59,715 nucleotides of DNA from Candidatus Poseidoniales archaeon (GTDB taxonomy: Archaea > Thermoplasmatota > Poseidoniia > Poseidoniales > Thalassarchaeaceae), in the NCBI GenBank assembly GCA_012964335.1, contig DTUF01000035.1:1-59715 (forward strand), read 5' to 3'. Position numbers and translations under genes: made by a program. Within the stretch, counting starts at the first letter, position 1. Each line of letters opens with the position of its first letter. Positions 25,401-35,435 of the stretch are shown piece after piece. Under the pieces are notes generated by a model that saw only the letters and a program-made list of their open reading frames with translations, searched no databases and was not told the origin of the DNA.

Positions 25401-28400
25401 AGTACCAGATATTGAGAGTGCGTCTCTTGATGCTGACAACTCATACATTGTAATTAGGCCAGGTGCTGCTGTAGCAAATCAAGGCATACCAAATGTCCCT
25501 GATACATGGATAGATGCTAATGCTAATAGGAACACAACTCACCAAGGTGCGAACAACTTAGTCGTCGGATGCACTATTTATGATTGCCCTAAATCATCAA
25601 TGCTCTCATTCCCATTGAGTGAACTACCGCAACCCAATAATGCGAGAATTGTCAGTGCAGAACTGCATCTTTGGCCGTACTCAGTTAATTCGTCAACAAG
25701 CGGAGATGCACCTCGTATCTCTGTTCATAGAACACTTCGTAACTGGGATGCAAACGCCACTGGAGCATCATGGACAGGAGATGCAAGCAATAATTCTACA
25801 ACGATGTGGAGTCAAGCAGGAGGAATAGGGTCCGGAGATGTAGGACCCTTAATTGACATTGGTAGCCCAATCGCATCAAGTTGGTTCAGCCTCAATGTGA
25901 CTGAATTAGTTCACGGTGCTGTCACCGATGGAGAAAACAGAGTAAACATGACTTTGCGCTCTAACACTGCGTATCAGATGTCCTCTATTGCTGAAGCAAT
26001 GTTTTACAGCGCAGATTACACTTTTTCTTCTAGCCGACCATTCCTGAAACTATGGTATCGGAATGGAACTGGCTCTGCCTCAGTTGGCACACCTTCACTT
26101 TTGGATCCAGCAAACGGGAATATTACCTGGGATATATCAGGACACTCCCTCGGTAGTGACCAATCACCCTTACTATCATGGACCCATGCTACATCATCTA
26201 GTGTGGACGGTTGGAGACTTTTCATCTACAATGATAGTAATGATGTTAGAGATGGGTACCAGATATTTGACAGTAGAATTGATACTGGATTTGACCTAAC
26301 AAATATGACATGGACTCCTGCTTCGAACTTCGACACCGATTCGAATCAACGTTGGTTTGTCCAAACCATCAAGGATGACATCTATGGAAACAGAAGCAGT
26401 AGTTTCACCTTCGATGTACCTAATGTACTAGGCTCAGAAGTAAACTCAACAGATGCTCGTTTAAGGGTTCTTGAAGGCGGGGCTGTAACGCGTTTATCAC
26501 TCCCTCTTTCCTTCGCTGATACTATGCTCAATTCTTACCAACCAAACGGCAATACAGGAAATAGTCAGATACTTTACGTTGGCAGAAGCCCCACCACATT
26601 CAGTACAAGCCACAAGTCTATGAGCATAATGAGGATAGATATTTCCTCATTGCCAATCCCTAACCCATGGGAAGTCATCTCTGCTGATGTAGAATTGTAT
26701 TGTAATGGTTGTTCCCCTGCTTCATCCAATTCAATGATTATGACTGTCCATCCACTACTGGCTAATTTCACAGAAATGCAAGCCACATATAACAATCTGA
26801 ATGCCACAATAGCATGGCCAAATCCATCAATTGGAGGTGTGGTTGACTCTGTAACGGTTATGGGCCCAGGATGGTATTCGTGGAATGTAACTCAACTAAT
26901 GCAAGCTGCTCGTATGCGCGGTGACGATACCCTGCTTTTGGCTTTCACAGGAAGTAGCACTTCAAACACCATCGTTAAACAATTCTACAGTTCAGAATAC
27001 TCAATAGATAGGGACCTAAGACCGGTACTCAATATCACTCACCGTATTGGAACTCAATGGCTACCAGAAGATGCAACTAATCCTGTACCTTCAATCACCT
27101 CAACCTTGTGGGAAATTGGCGCCGCCCGGCCTTCATCAAGAGACCCTGTGAGCCTACAATGGTCACACCCAGCCCCATCAAATGTGACTGCATGGCAAGT
27201 TCAATTGAGTTCACAAATGAGTTTCGTGGCAAGCAGCACCAACATCCTTGACTCAAGTAATGCACTCAGTTATGATGGGAGTTTTGGCACTAATCCACTC
27301 TCTTACACAATAGATGTTCAAGGAGACCTGCCACCTGGATGGGCTGGTTGGCCCGATGCTTGGCTACACTGGAGAGTACGCCCAATAAGTGGTGATTCTG
27401 TCGGAAATTGGACGGAGGGAGGCAAATTCAGAGTTCCGGATGACCAAGGTAGCGATGATGGGATGGGTAATCACACCGTGCTACTGCACCGCGGTTCTGT
27501 GTTCTCCTCAAGTGGCTATTTACCAACTGTCCCAGATACTTGGATTGACTCCACACCAAATGCTGGCACCAATACACCACAAGGAAGTAATTCAACACTT
27601 GCAGTTGGCAACTCACCATTCCAGTCGGGTCAAGATTCTGTGGCATTAATTCAGTTTGATCTCGGTGAGTTACCATTCCCACCTAATATGCTCGCAACTA
27701 CTGTTTCTCTGAAGATGTACCGTTCAGGCTACTCTTCATCTGGAACCGCAACTGTTGGAGTGTACGAATGTAATTCGTTCTCAGAAACTGATACTTGGAA
27801 TTCGTTCTCACTCACAACTAATTGTAACTCTACAGCGGCATCAACTCTCAGTCAATCAGTCGGTGGATTTGGAGGAGTTTGGTATGATTGGGATGTTACT
27901 ACACTGGTCCAATCAGCAGGTTACAATGGCACTGTTTCAATGGCAATCAAAGCACCGAATTACGCTGGGTACCTACAATTCACTTCTTCAGAAGCTAGTG
28001 CGAGTGCTTATCGACCACAATTAGTAATTGGTTATGTTGACAACCAAAATGGGACCGCAGCCCCTGCAACACCAGTCCTATCATGGCCAACAGACCAACA
28101 GGTCATCTACTCTGTTTCACAATACGATGATTTCCTACTTGATGCTCATGTAAGACCAAACCTAACGTGGATACATGCTGGAGACACTACAGGCTATATT
28201 GTGAGAATGTGGAATTCAACTGATTCAAACATGTTCTATTCCTGGAATGCAACTAGTAACCAGGGATTATTCTCTTTCACAACAAGTCTTGATACCTTCT
28301 CACCAGGATGGGATTTGGAAGAAGGAGGTGTTTACTATTGGAATATCCAAGGTATTAACGGCTCTATTCTGGGGCCACGTTCATCAACGTGGGCATTTGG

Positions 28401-31400
28401 AATAGGGGACCCAAATACTCAGCTATTAGGAAACAATATTTGGACCATGGATTACCAAGAAGGAAATGATGTTGAGGAATTCAACCATCCAATCGTTGAT
28501 GACACATACATTAGTGAAGGGAATCCATCTACTAACTACAAAACCGATGCGCTAAAGATTGGTGAGGGGTGTACTGGTGGGCCTACTAGCAGTGAGAAGT
28601 GTATTGGAATTATTCAGATTGATCTCAGCCAAGTACCACTTACTGGAGACTCAAGAGCTCATTCTGGTCGCTTGGCAATTTGGCTTGAATCGGTATCAGC
28701 CCCTACCTCAGGTTGGATGGATATTACTGCTTATGCTTTGTTAAATAGCAACTTCCGAGAGGAACAAGCGAATTGGATTCAGGCATCACTCGGGAACAAC
28801 TGGACATCTGCTGGAATTGGTGCTGGAAGTGACCGAAGCTCAATTGCTCTTGGAACCGTTAGAATAACTGCAACCTCACTAGCAGGTTGGTTCTATATTG
28901 ATATCAGCGGTGCTCTCGCAGCAAATGTCAATGAGACATTCTCGGTTGTTTTGATTGGGACACCTCAACCAGCACCACCCAGTACTGCTCAATTTACGGC
29001 AACATTTTCTAACAGCGAAGCAACAAATGTTGCCCGCCGGCCAACTCTTTCCTTCAATTACACCAGTGTCTTTGACATTTCACTCACAGGTGCTGCAACT
29101 ACTACATCTGATACACCAGTACAGATGTCTGCAACTCTAGTTGATGTTGACAATCAAATAATTAGCGGTGATGTAGAATGGACTGCTTCAAACGGTGTCA
29201 TAAATAGCACTGGATTCTTCACTCCTGACCAAAGTGGTAATGTAACAATTTCTGCCCGTTTTGGCAGAGTAATTGTAACTCACACAATCATCGTTCAACC
29301 AGGGATTCCAATCAATTTAATTGGGGGGCCATTGGTTTCAACAATAACCAGCGATGAATCTGTGTCAATGTGGTTCAATGTACTCGATACAAACAGCAAT
29401 CTAGTCCCAGGAGTAGCGTTGTCATTTGCCATAACTAACGGCTCAATCGCCGAAGGTAATTCACATACTACACCACTAGGAGCTATCACCTATATGCCGT
29501 GGAACACCGGTGTACAGTGGGTGAATGTTACATGGAGCGGCGGCTCTTTATCTCTTCAAATCACAGTTACTGAGGGCCTTCCCGACTACCTCGTGATGAC
29601 TGGTTTCTCCTCCATCCCTGCTGGTGAAATCAGAGATTTCAATTGGACCGCCTATGATGCGCATGATAATCCTGTTACGCCATCTCGACTATTGTCCGTA
29701 AATTGGACTGTGGGTGACGGAAATATTACCCAAGTAGGTGGATATACCGCTGACAAAGTTGGATTTTGGAATGTCACCCTTACAACTGGCTATGGATTGT
29801 CAATAGTACAGAATGTTGAGACAACCCATGGCGAAATTTTGGACCTTGAAGTTACTCCCTCTACTTTTTCTTTAACTGCAGATGAGGATTTGACGATTTA
29901 TACCGTTAGAATTGATATTAGAGGGAATCGATTGAATGTCACTCTACCTGCAACTGCATGGGTGGTATCAAATGGTACTCTGTTTGAAGAAGACCCTGTT
30001 AGATGGAGTCCCATCGGTGCTTCCACTCAGACAATTGATGCTACATTAGAAGGCATCACAACTAGAATCATCATCTCAGTCATCCACGGAGAAGCGGTTG
30101 GAATTGACATAAGAATTAGTAGTAGCGACATTGTTACTTCAGGAAATTCTGTATCGATTGATGTATACAATTATGACCAGTATGGGAACGAGTGGATTGG
30201 AGCTATTGACATTTGGGAAATAGAAGAAGCCATGGCCGACCAGAGTTGGTTGATATCCTCTCTTGCATATGCAGAATTTGATGCTGTCATAGTAGGCTCG
30301 TGGACCGTTACAGCAACGTACATGCACAATGGGGAAACTGCAATGACTGATTCACAAGTCTTCACTGTTGAGGCTGGCCCATTGGCGAACATTGTACTTA
30401 CTGGGCACGGAACCCAAATGACTGCAGATGAATCCTTGGCATTAAATCCAATTACTAGAGACCAAAATTCAAACCTGTTGGAATCAGATATCTTGACTTG
30501 GTTCATTTGGGATGCAGATAGTCCAACAACTCAACCCCCGTCTTGTATTAGTTGGGGTAATGAATTGACTACCACGATACAAAGCAATGGCTACAACTGG
30601 GATGCTTCTGAAGAAGGAACTTGGCTAATCTGTGCTATTTCGGGACCATATCAGGCAGTTGTTGAGGTCACAGTAAGTCATGGTGAAGCAGTAATAATCT
30701 ACAAGAATCCAAGTGATATTACATTAGTAGCAGGTGCTACTATCTCAATAGAATTATCAGCGGCAGACTCTGATGGAAACGTCTTTGCAATTGATGTTAC
30801 CTGGGCAGGAAGCCCAGCAAGCGACTTTACTGACGAAGAAGAGATTGGGGCATATTCATGGCACGGCACAACAGTAGGCAATTACAGCCTAGAGTATACA
30901 TACGCAAGTTTGAGTGGCGTTTGGGATGTCATTGTTACACCTTCAACTCTTGAAACTCTTGAGATGACCATCACGCCTGGCTTGACGGTTGGGCAACAAG
31001 ACACAATTACCATTGATGTGCGAGCGTTTGATGCATTTGGAAATGAGATAGAGGTACCAAAAGAAGGTACTGTCTATCACGGTGGGGAACTCCACATTAC
31101 CACTAAGATTTCTAATAATCAATGGCAAATCTACATGCTTGATGAAGGGCAATCAGAAGTGACTGTTGTCGCCCAAGATAAGTACGATTCTGAATTTGTG
31201 CAAGTTACACCAACGCTGTTCGGATTCTTTGAGGCTGGTGGAACTCTGTACTATATCGGTGCAGCACTTTTAGCATTGGTAATAATGGGAATAATTGCTA
31301 CTTTGGTTGTGCTACTAAGAAGAGCCGGAGCTGATGATGAGGATGACGAGGAATTCTATGAAGAATATGAGAGTTATGACAACGTTAGTGAAGGAGAATA

Positions 31401-31584
31401 CGACGAACCTGACACTCTTTCTGATGACTATGTTGATGAAGAAATACAATCAGAATCTGATGAAGGTGAAAGCGATCCAAATATCTCAGTAGATGAAGAT
31501 GGCACAGAATGGTGGGAAGATGATCAGGGTGTCTGGTGGTACCGTTCTGCTGACATGGGTGACTGGGAAGTTTGGGAAGATTAA
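22429..31584 (+). CDS. giant anchored surface protein with seven DNRLRE-like and about eight Ig-like (Big-type) domains
   Basis: About 3051 aa from the ATG at 22429, where the signal peptide begins (MVKRQMNNKTLTALILVLVM); an in-frame ATG at 22363 adds 22 residues. From about 22.58 to 29.07 kb there are seven units of roughly 920-1020 nt. Each has a DNRLRE-like domain (a DTWID-type opening, an FDL-like strand, WS/TW segment and NVT pieces), with six Fn3-like linker modules (WRVR, WYWRVRG) between them. From 29.07 to 31.2 kb come about eight Ig-like modules of 80-100 aa with repeated TADE/TSDE motifs. A single helix lies at about 31255-31315, followed by a very acidic cytoplasmic tail (EDDEEFYEEYE) ending in a Trp-rich DGTEWWEDDQGVWWY segment. 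Asn-x-Ser/Thr sites are abundant. The likely role is adhesin or S-layer-like surface fibre; it is the largest gene here and the first of three related genes. Confidence 0.85.
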   Translation: MVKRQMNNKTLTALILVLVMIAVPWTSVLNGPELDTVSRPAWATGSSTASADTGLNLTSPNATHGSDANLNLTNVSGMESILLFSFPLTSPSGPIPIAGSIQRAILTVYITGGMSQGSMYAFAAPLKADYDETNATWFNSTHNSTWQVGGANGTTDRGAWEPRSGSFSSSSSSFTINVTSIAQSALANGNSQINMTVSSIGQGILTVASREHPTTAKRPRISFVYESTPPTTGSAISRGGPANDSVAITGAFLLTADTTPTLAWSGLNGSGVEIHISQSSDYRSLDDGGWLFSSWANTGFTMAGGNGTFTIPSSSSLDLGMAAYWRVRASKGDQLSEWQTGQFLLPFINATNNGNNTATFELLRDSLAVDGGTLHDAWLLSGSSNLSGGDTENIWIGNSNNTSRDDMSALMHVDLDHTGLHSNATILSAYMQMRRTDRQGNAWISIHEFSQSNWSEDTASWDNYSGNLSWPNGGLSNNIGSSLDIINGDKSGNIFSFDITYSVQEYMRGVHQSGTGDGISFLLQSAGANNEWVRFAGSEENAFTLRPKMVITYAWGDGAGPSDTVTVQSPLDGQGVWSVVNNNMTADLTPTLNWSTTGHTNDEVRIELAGNEDFTQGPFYRVDSRDASSGINTTTGTFTVPSSWGLDYGEDYNWRVRWIEDGDWGGYSSSPGFILSTINSTWVSNNTWQFRLRHSNASHTMAAPFCGDTYIDSLGPSSTNDAGELSISSSQYTIFGCDIRGHILPPGLAVTDVELRMKSSYVSGSLSASAYELINHRWDEGSATWENYEGANNWTGFGASGADRGQLLDSTTISGSTPAWFTWNVTVAVQNSMRWNVPVDFLLVGTGAGAAAMTDKENAGSAADYPELVINYSPGSMAVPDPPQPVAPINGVWSVTTGMLVAPDGTPEMTWNHTGSVSANGWVVELDTTNTFNSNDLRVARSWVQINDFDVLNRTYTPSSNLSTSAVWYWRVRGSSLTNQLGNWSSIADFVVPDIESASLDADNSYIVIRPGAAVANQGIPNVPDTWIDANANRNTTHQGANNLVVGCTIYDCPKSSMLSFPLSELPQPNNARIVSAELHLWPYSVNSSTSGDAPRISVHRTLRNWDANATGASWTGDASNNSTTMWSQAGGIGSGDVGPLIDIGSPIASSWFSLNVTELVHGAVTDGENRVNMTLRSNTAYQMSSIAEAMFYSADYTFSSSRPFLKLWYRNGTGSASVGTPSLLDPANGNITWDISGHSLGSDQSPLLSWTHATSSSVDGWRLFIYNDSNDVRDGYQIFDSRIDTGFDLTNMTWTPASNFDTDSNQRWFVQTIKDDIYGNRSSSFTFDVPNVLGSEVNSTDARLRVLEGGAVTRLSLPLSFADTMLNSYQPNGNTGNSQILYVGRSPTTFSTSHKSMSIMRIDISSLPIPNPWEVISADVELYCNGCSPASSNSMIMTVHPLLANFTEMQATYNNLNATIAWPNPSIGGVVDSVTVMGPGWYSWNVTQLMQAARMRGDDTLLLAFTGSSTSNTIVKQFYSSEYSIDRDLRPVLNITHRIGTQWLPEDATNPVPSITSTLWEIGAARPSSRDPVSLQWSHPAPSNVTAWQVQLSSQMSFVASSTNILDSSNALSYDGSFGTNPLSYTIDVQGDLPPGWAGWPDAWLHWRVRPISGDSVGNWTEGGKFRVPDDQGSDDGMGNHTVLLHRGSVFSSSGYLPTVPDTWIDSTPNAGTNTPQGSNSTLAVGNSPFQSGQDSVALIQFDLGELPFPPNMLATTVSLKMYRSGYSSSGTATVGVYECNSFSETDTWNSFSLTTNCNSTAASTLSQSVGGFGGVWYDWDVTTLVQSAGYNGTVSMAIKAPNYAGYLQFTSSEASASAYRPQLVIGYVDNQNGTAAPATPVLSWPTDQQVIYSVSQYDDFLLDAHVRPNLTWIHAGDTTGYIVRMWNSTDSNMFYSWNATSNQGLFSFTTSLDTFSPGWDLEEGGVYYWNIQGINGSILGPRSSTWAFGIGDPNTQLLGNNIWTMDYQEGNDVEEFNHPIVDDTYISEGNPSTNYKTDALKIGEGCTGGPTSSEKCIGIIQIDLSQVPLTGDSRAHSGRLAIWLESVSAPTSGWMDITAYALLNSNFREEQANWIQASLGNNWTSAGIGAGSDRSSIALGTVRITATSLAGWFYIDISGALAANVNETFSVVLIGTPQPAPPSTAQFTATFSNSEATNVARRPTLSFNYTSVFDISLTGAATTTSDTPVQMSATLVDVDNQIISGDVEWTASNGVINSTGFFTPDQSGNVTISARFGRVIVTHTIIVQPGIPINLIGGPLVSTITSDESVSMWFNVLDTNSNLVPGVALSFAITNGSIAEGNSHTTPLGAITYMPWNTGVQWVNVTWSGGSLSLQITVTEGLPDYLVMTGFSSIPAGEIRDFNWTAYDAHDNPVTPSRLLSVNWTVGDGNITQVGGYTADKVGFWNVTLTTGYGLSIVQNVETTHGEILDLEVTPSTFSLTADEDLTIYTVRIDIRGNRLNVTLPATAWVVSNGTLFEEDPVRWSPIGASTQTIDATLEGITTRIIISVIHGEAVGIDIRISSSDIVTSGNSVSIDVYNYDQYGNEWIGAIDIWEIEEAMADQSWLISSLAYAEFDAVIVGSWTVTATYMHNGETAMTDSQVFTVEAGPLANIVLTGHGTQMTADESLALNPITRDQNSNLLESDILTWFIWDADSPTTQPPSCISWGNELTTTIQSNGYNWDASEEGTWLICAISGPYQAVVEVTVSHGEAVIIYKNPSDITLVAGATISIELSAADSDGNVFAIDVTWAGSPASDFTDEEEIGAYSWHGTTVGNYSLEYTYASLSGVWDVIVTPSTLETLEMTITPGLTVGQQDTITIDVRAFDAFGNEIEVPKEGTVYHGGELHITTKISNNQWQIYMLDEGQSEVTVVAQDKYDSEFVQVTPTLFGFFEAGGTLYYIGAALLALVIMGIIATLVVLLRRAGADDEDDEEFYEEYESYDNVSEGEYDEPDTLSDDYVDEEIQSESDEGESDPNISVDEDGTEWWEDDQGVWWYRSADMGDWEVWED

Positions 31585-31615
31585 GTAAAAATCTACCAAA
31601 TAGAGTTTAGCAATC

Positions 31616-31640
31616 AAGGTGTCTCCTTAGGAGACACCTT
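31616..31640 (+). terminator. 25-nt perfect palindrome after the giant surface-protein gene
   Basis: AAGGTGTCTCCT, one central T, then AGGAGACACCTT: two perfect 12-nt arms. It lies 32 nt past the stop codon and 60 nt before the next start. It could fold into a very stable hairpin. No T-run follows, so 3'-end processing, attenuation between operon genes, or a protein-binding palindrome are all possible. Confidence 0.55.
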
Positions 31641-31700
31641 CTGCAACAAATCGGGGGATATTTGATGAAGGAAGGCAGGGCTCATAGGTGAGGCGACGCC

Positions 31701-34700
31701 ATGTTCCGCAACCCATTGATATCCCTGATGATAGCAATCATCGTGATTAGCCCGTGGGCAATTGCATGCCAAAATGTTGATTTAATTGATAATCAAGAGA
31801 TTTTTCATTCATCAACACCTCCATCTGCCAACGACGATGACTACACCGATTTAGGCAACGGCTCAGCTGGAAATTCTTACTGGGTAGGAAGTTCAGGAAA
31901 TCCTGGAATTCAAGATACTTGGTTGAGTGCGGCTCAACCTTCCAACAATTATGGTAGTGACACTGAATTGAAAACTGGCTTCTCAGCGAATGCAAGCAGT
32001 CGCTGGAATACCCTATTTGGAATTGAATTATCTCAAGCCAGTATGTTCACCAATGTGACAATACAATCTGCAACTTTGGCACTTCATGTAAAGCAGTTTA
32101 GTGGGCAACCAGTTATCCGAAGTTGGGTAGTCTATGACGAGAGTTGGGATGCAGATACCACGGATTGGAACTCCTGGACAGTTGGTGGGGCACTTGGCAA
32201 TACTGACTCAGGTGGCCTAATGGATGAGGTGACGATAACATCTCAAGGCTGGATTGAAATTGATGTCACAAGATCTGTCGAAGTTGCTTATGAGCGCTAC
32301 ATCAATGGAAATGACCCCTCTGCATCTGTACTCTTAACCGGTCCTGCATGGGGTGAAGAATGGGCTTCCTTCCACTCAAGTGAGTATGTTTTCGCATCTG
32401 ATAGACCTCATCTCAATGTCACATATGACTGGGGAATTAGTGTTCTACCTCTAACTGCACAATGGGTTGATGTCTTTCCCAAAGCACCATACCGTATTGA
32501 TGCAGATAATCTTCTCAACCTTGAAGCCCAAGCTAGAAGTGGTACTGGTTATCCTATTGCAGGTGTGGTTTCGTGGACCTCTAACGCCGGTTCAATTGAC
32601 TCAGGTGGGCTTTTCACACCAGATATAGCAGGCACTACTCAAATTAGTGCAACTATTACAGGAGTCACTGGCTCTTTAGCATTACAAGTTAATCCTGGAA
32701 CGCCTGTTAATCTTGACCTAGAAACAAAATCTGTTGAATTAACAATCGATGACTCTTTCCAATTCAACACGACATTTGTTGATGCGAATGGTAATCCAGT
32801 TGATAGTGCAACATTGACTTGGTATTCTGATTATGGTATTGTAAATGAAACCGGGTATTATCAACCTACGACTGTAGGTTCCGACCAAGTCACTGTGATG
32901 TGGCAGTCATTATTCGCTACCGCCGATATCACTGTATCACCTGGGTCGGCAACGAACATCATGATTGAATCCAATTTATCAGTAGCCTCAGGTGAACAAG
33001 TCCCAATCATTTACACCGTTACTGACAGACTTGGAAATTTACTCCCAAATCAAGCCGCGGGCTCAATTAGTTGGGATGTTGGTAGTGGGTATGTTGATTC
33101 CGTAGGTATCTACAACGGTGGGGAAGTTGGAACATGGCGTATCAACGCTACTAGTACTAGTGGGGCTAGCGGGCACACCTATGTTGAGGTGACACCTGGT
33201 GCTTTGTCCTCTATCGAATTAATCGCCCCAAACGGCTCCCAGCCTGCTGATGAAGCAGTTCTTCTAATTGTGAACTGGCATGATGTAATGGGAAATATCG
33301 TTCCGGTAAGAATACCGCTTTCAAATTGGAGTGCTGAAGATGGTAACTTCCGAATGACACCTGCGGGAGTTGAATGGCTCCCTAGGAGAGAAGGTGTTTG
33401 GCAGGTTGGGGTCCACGTTGAGGATGAATGGTCAAACGCAACAATTACTGTGTCCCATGGTTCGGTTGACCACCTATTAATTGCTACTGAAACAGAAGTT
33501 ATCAGCGCTGATTCAGTATTACCTTTGACTCTTACAGCAGAGGATTCCAAAGGAAATCGCTGGCAGGTTAACGGTACTTGGTTGGTCTTAGAACCTGTAG
33601 CCGCCCCATGGTTAAGCCCCACTGATAATGGGGCTCAATTTGAGGGAGTTATTGCTGGCAATTGGACCATCAAAGCAGAATATAATGATGGAAATAATGA
33701 TTTTTCAACCTATTTGATGTTGGAAGTAATTCCCGGCTCTCTAGCACAGATAATTCTAGCTGGTGAAGGTACCCAAGTCTCAGCAGATAGTTGGATTGAT
33801 TTCGCACCTACTTTCTTTGATGAAGATGGTAATCAATTAAGTTACATACAATTAAACTGGAGTTTTATCCATCATGGCTCACAAACGGACAGAACTGAAG
33901 AGATGCGAACGAATGAGGCGATTTGGTACCCAGTACTATCGGGGCACCATGAAATCGAAGTCGAGGCAGCAGGAGTTTTTGCCTCTTTAGGAATTGACAT
34001 TGAACCAGGAATTGCGCATACAATTCGAGCCTTGGAAACTAATGGAGTGGTAGTAGAAAGTGGAAATATTACTACCATCCAAATTAACGCAACCGATCTT
34101 GACGGTAACGACTTTGGTAGCGATGTAACATGGTCTATCCCTCACAACAGTGTAGATTTGGCCAATGGTAGTAGGGCAGGAGAATATCTCGTGCGTGGTA
34201 TAGGAGTCGGCACCCATAACTTACAGTTCCACTCTGGCCTAGCAGATGGTTCAATTTCGGTAACGGTACTTCATGGAGATATCGTCAATATTGTGATTAA
34301 CATTATCAAAGAGAATGTTAAAACGGGTGAGATTATTGATGTTGAAGTGACCGCATATGACTATGGTGGAAACAAAATTTCACTGAATCCAGACAATGTT
34401 CATTTGACAAGTAGCGCAGGTAGTTTCGGTCATTCTACTGGTGATTTTTGGCAGATGGTAATTCAGAATTCTGGGTCTCAGCAAAGAATTAGTGTTGTTT
34501 ATGGAACCGCACAGGGTGAAGCTTTCATTGATGTAACACCAGACCCACTTAGGGCCTTCGGGGATTCAAATCTAGCCACTAGCCTGTGGGCTGGTATTGC
34601 TGTAACCGTGGTGATGTTTTTCCTCCTAATCGCAAGACTACGGCGTAGAAGCCATGAAGAGGAAGCGGCTCTTGACCACCACTTCGGAGTTAATGAACCA

Positions 34701-35417
34701 CGCAAAACATTTGACCCAATGGCTGGGTACAAGCCGTCAAAGAAAGCAAGAGCAGCTGCTCGCAAAGCCTTCATTCAAATGCAACCGCAAATGGCTCAGC
34801 CACAGTGGGGTGGATATCAGCAGATACCTCAAATGGTGCCATCGGCACCTCAAGAAATGGCTAGTCCCAGCGGCCTTGCACAACCTGTTTCACCTGCACC
34901 TTTGGAGATACCTCAACAAATGGAACCAACTCAACAACCAACTCAATCAGAACCTGTAGTATGGACTAATAACACATCAGATACCCAAACTAGTCAAACA
35001 ACTGAAATGGATGAATCTTCATGGTCGACTGAGCAAGTTTGGGAATGGGGAAGAACTCAGGGCTGGAGTGATGAGCAAATCGCCGCATACGAAACCGTTT
35101 ACGATGAAAGCGTTAGAAACCCACCTAAACAATTCAACGAAGAAATTGAAGTCGTGGAAACCACCCAAGAACTGGATGAAAAACCTGAGGAAATTGTCAA
35201 CCAAGAACCTACCCCAACAAACGAAACAGTAGTAGAGGAAGTGGTGGAGCCGGCGCCTCAAGAAAGTCAAACGGCCAAGCAAGATGTGCGCGACAAGGGG
35301 ATAATGAAAGCAATGTCAGGAACCACGCAAGGAGAAGCAGGCTGGTACCTAGATGGTGAAGGCAATCCATCTCGTTGGGACATTGATGATGATGGAATAT
35401 GGCATCGAACAGGCTAG
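31701..35417 (+). CDS. large anchored surface protein: one DNRLRE-like domain, about eight Ig-like domains, Pro/Gln-rich cytoplasmic tail
   Basis: 1238 aa. The signal peptide is MFRNPLISLMIAIIVISPW-type (residues 1-22). A single DNRLRE-like domain follows (about 31858-32430; QDTWLSA opening). About eight Ig-like modules begin near 32452, 32708, 32954, 33209, 33470, 33745, 34018 and 34286. One helix (about 34576-34640) ends in RLRRRS. The ~240-residue tail holds Lys/Ala-rich, Gln/Pro-rich and Glu-rich stretches, a helix-like SSWSTEQVWEWGR segment and a terminal module GEAGWYLDGEGNPSRW. The extracellular architecture is a shortened version of the preceding giant protein, so the two are paralogues. 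The next gene follows after 15 nt. Confidence 0.83.
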   Translation: MFRNPLISLMIAIIVISPWAIACQNVDLIDNQEIFHSSTPPSANDDDYTDLGNGSAGNSYWVGSSGNPGIQDTWLSAAQPSNNYGSDTELKTGFSANASSRWNTLFGIELSQASMFTNVTIQSATLALHVKQFSGQPVIRSWVVYDESWDADTTDWNSWTVGGALGNTDSGGLMDEVTITSQGWIEIDVTRSVEVAYERYINGNDPSASVLLTGPAWGEEWASFHSSEYVFASDRPHLNVTYDWGISVLPLTAQWVDVFPKAPYRIDADNLLNLEAQARSGTGYPIAGVVSWTSNAGSIDSGGLFTPDIAGTTQISATITGVTGSLALQVNPGTPVNLDLETKSVELTIDDSFQFNTTFVDANGNPVDSATLTWYSDYGIVNETGYYQPTTVGSDQVTVMWQSLFATADITVSPGSATNIMIESNLSVASGEQVPIIYTVTDRLGNLLPNQAAGSISWDVGSGYVDSVGIYNGGEVGTWRINATSTSGASGHTYVEVTPGALSSIELIAPNGSQPADEAVLLIVNWHDVMGNIVPVRIPLSNWSAEDGNFRMTPAGVEWLPRREGVWQVGVHVEDEWSNATITVSHGSVDHLLIATETEVISADSVLPLTLTAEDSKGNRWQVNGTWLVLEPVAAPWLSPTDNGAQFEGVIAGNWTIKAEYNDGNNDFSTYLMLEVIPGSLAQIILAGEGTQVSADSWIDFAPTFFDEDGNQLSYIQLNWSFIHHGSQTDRTEEMRTNEAIWYPVLSGHHEIEVEAAGVFASLGIDIEPGIAHTIRALETNGVVVESGNITTIQINATDLDGNDFGSDVTWSIPHNSVDLANGSRAGEYLVRGIGVGTHNLQFHSGLADGSISVTVLHGDIVNIVINIIKENVKTGEIIDVEVTAYDYGGNKISLNPDNVHLTSSAGSFGHSTGDFWQMVIQNSGSQQRISVVYGTAQGEAFIDVTPDPLRAFGDSNLATSLWAGIAVTVVMFFLLIARLRRRSHEEEAALDHHFGVNEPRKTFDPMAGYKPSKKARAAARKAFIQMQPQMAQPQWGGYQQIPQMVPSAPQEMASPSGLAQPVSPAPLEIPQQMEPTQQPTQSEPVVWTNNTSDTQTSQTTEMDESSWSTEQVWEWGRTQGWSDEQIAAYETVYDESVRNPPKQFNEEIEVVETTQELDEKPEEIVNQEPTPTNETVVEEVVEPAPQESQTAKQDVRDKGIMKAMSGTTQGEAGWYLDGEGNPSRWDIDDDGIWHRTG

Positions 35418-35425
35418 GATAATAG

Positions 35426-35435
35426 AAAGGAGGTG
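35426..35435 (+). promoter_or_regulatory. near-perfect Shine-Dalgarno sequence in the surface-protein operon
   Basis: AAAGGAGGTG is almost the full anti-16S complement. It overlaps the GTG (35433) proposed as start; TTG at 35436 is the next in-frame alternative. The unusually short spacing leaves the exact start uncertain. Confidence 0.55.

Noticed and set aside
22580-31205. Repeats in the surface-protein gene as a CRISPR array or mobile element
   Set aside because: The periodicity is at the protein-domain level (~1 kb and ~0.27 kb units) with diverged DNA; no short identical direct repeats with spacers and no transposase.
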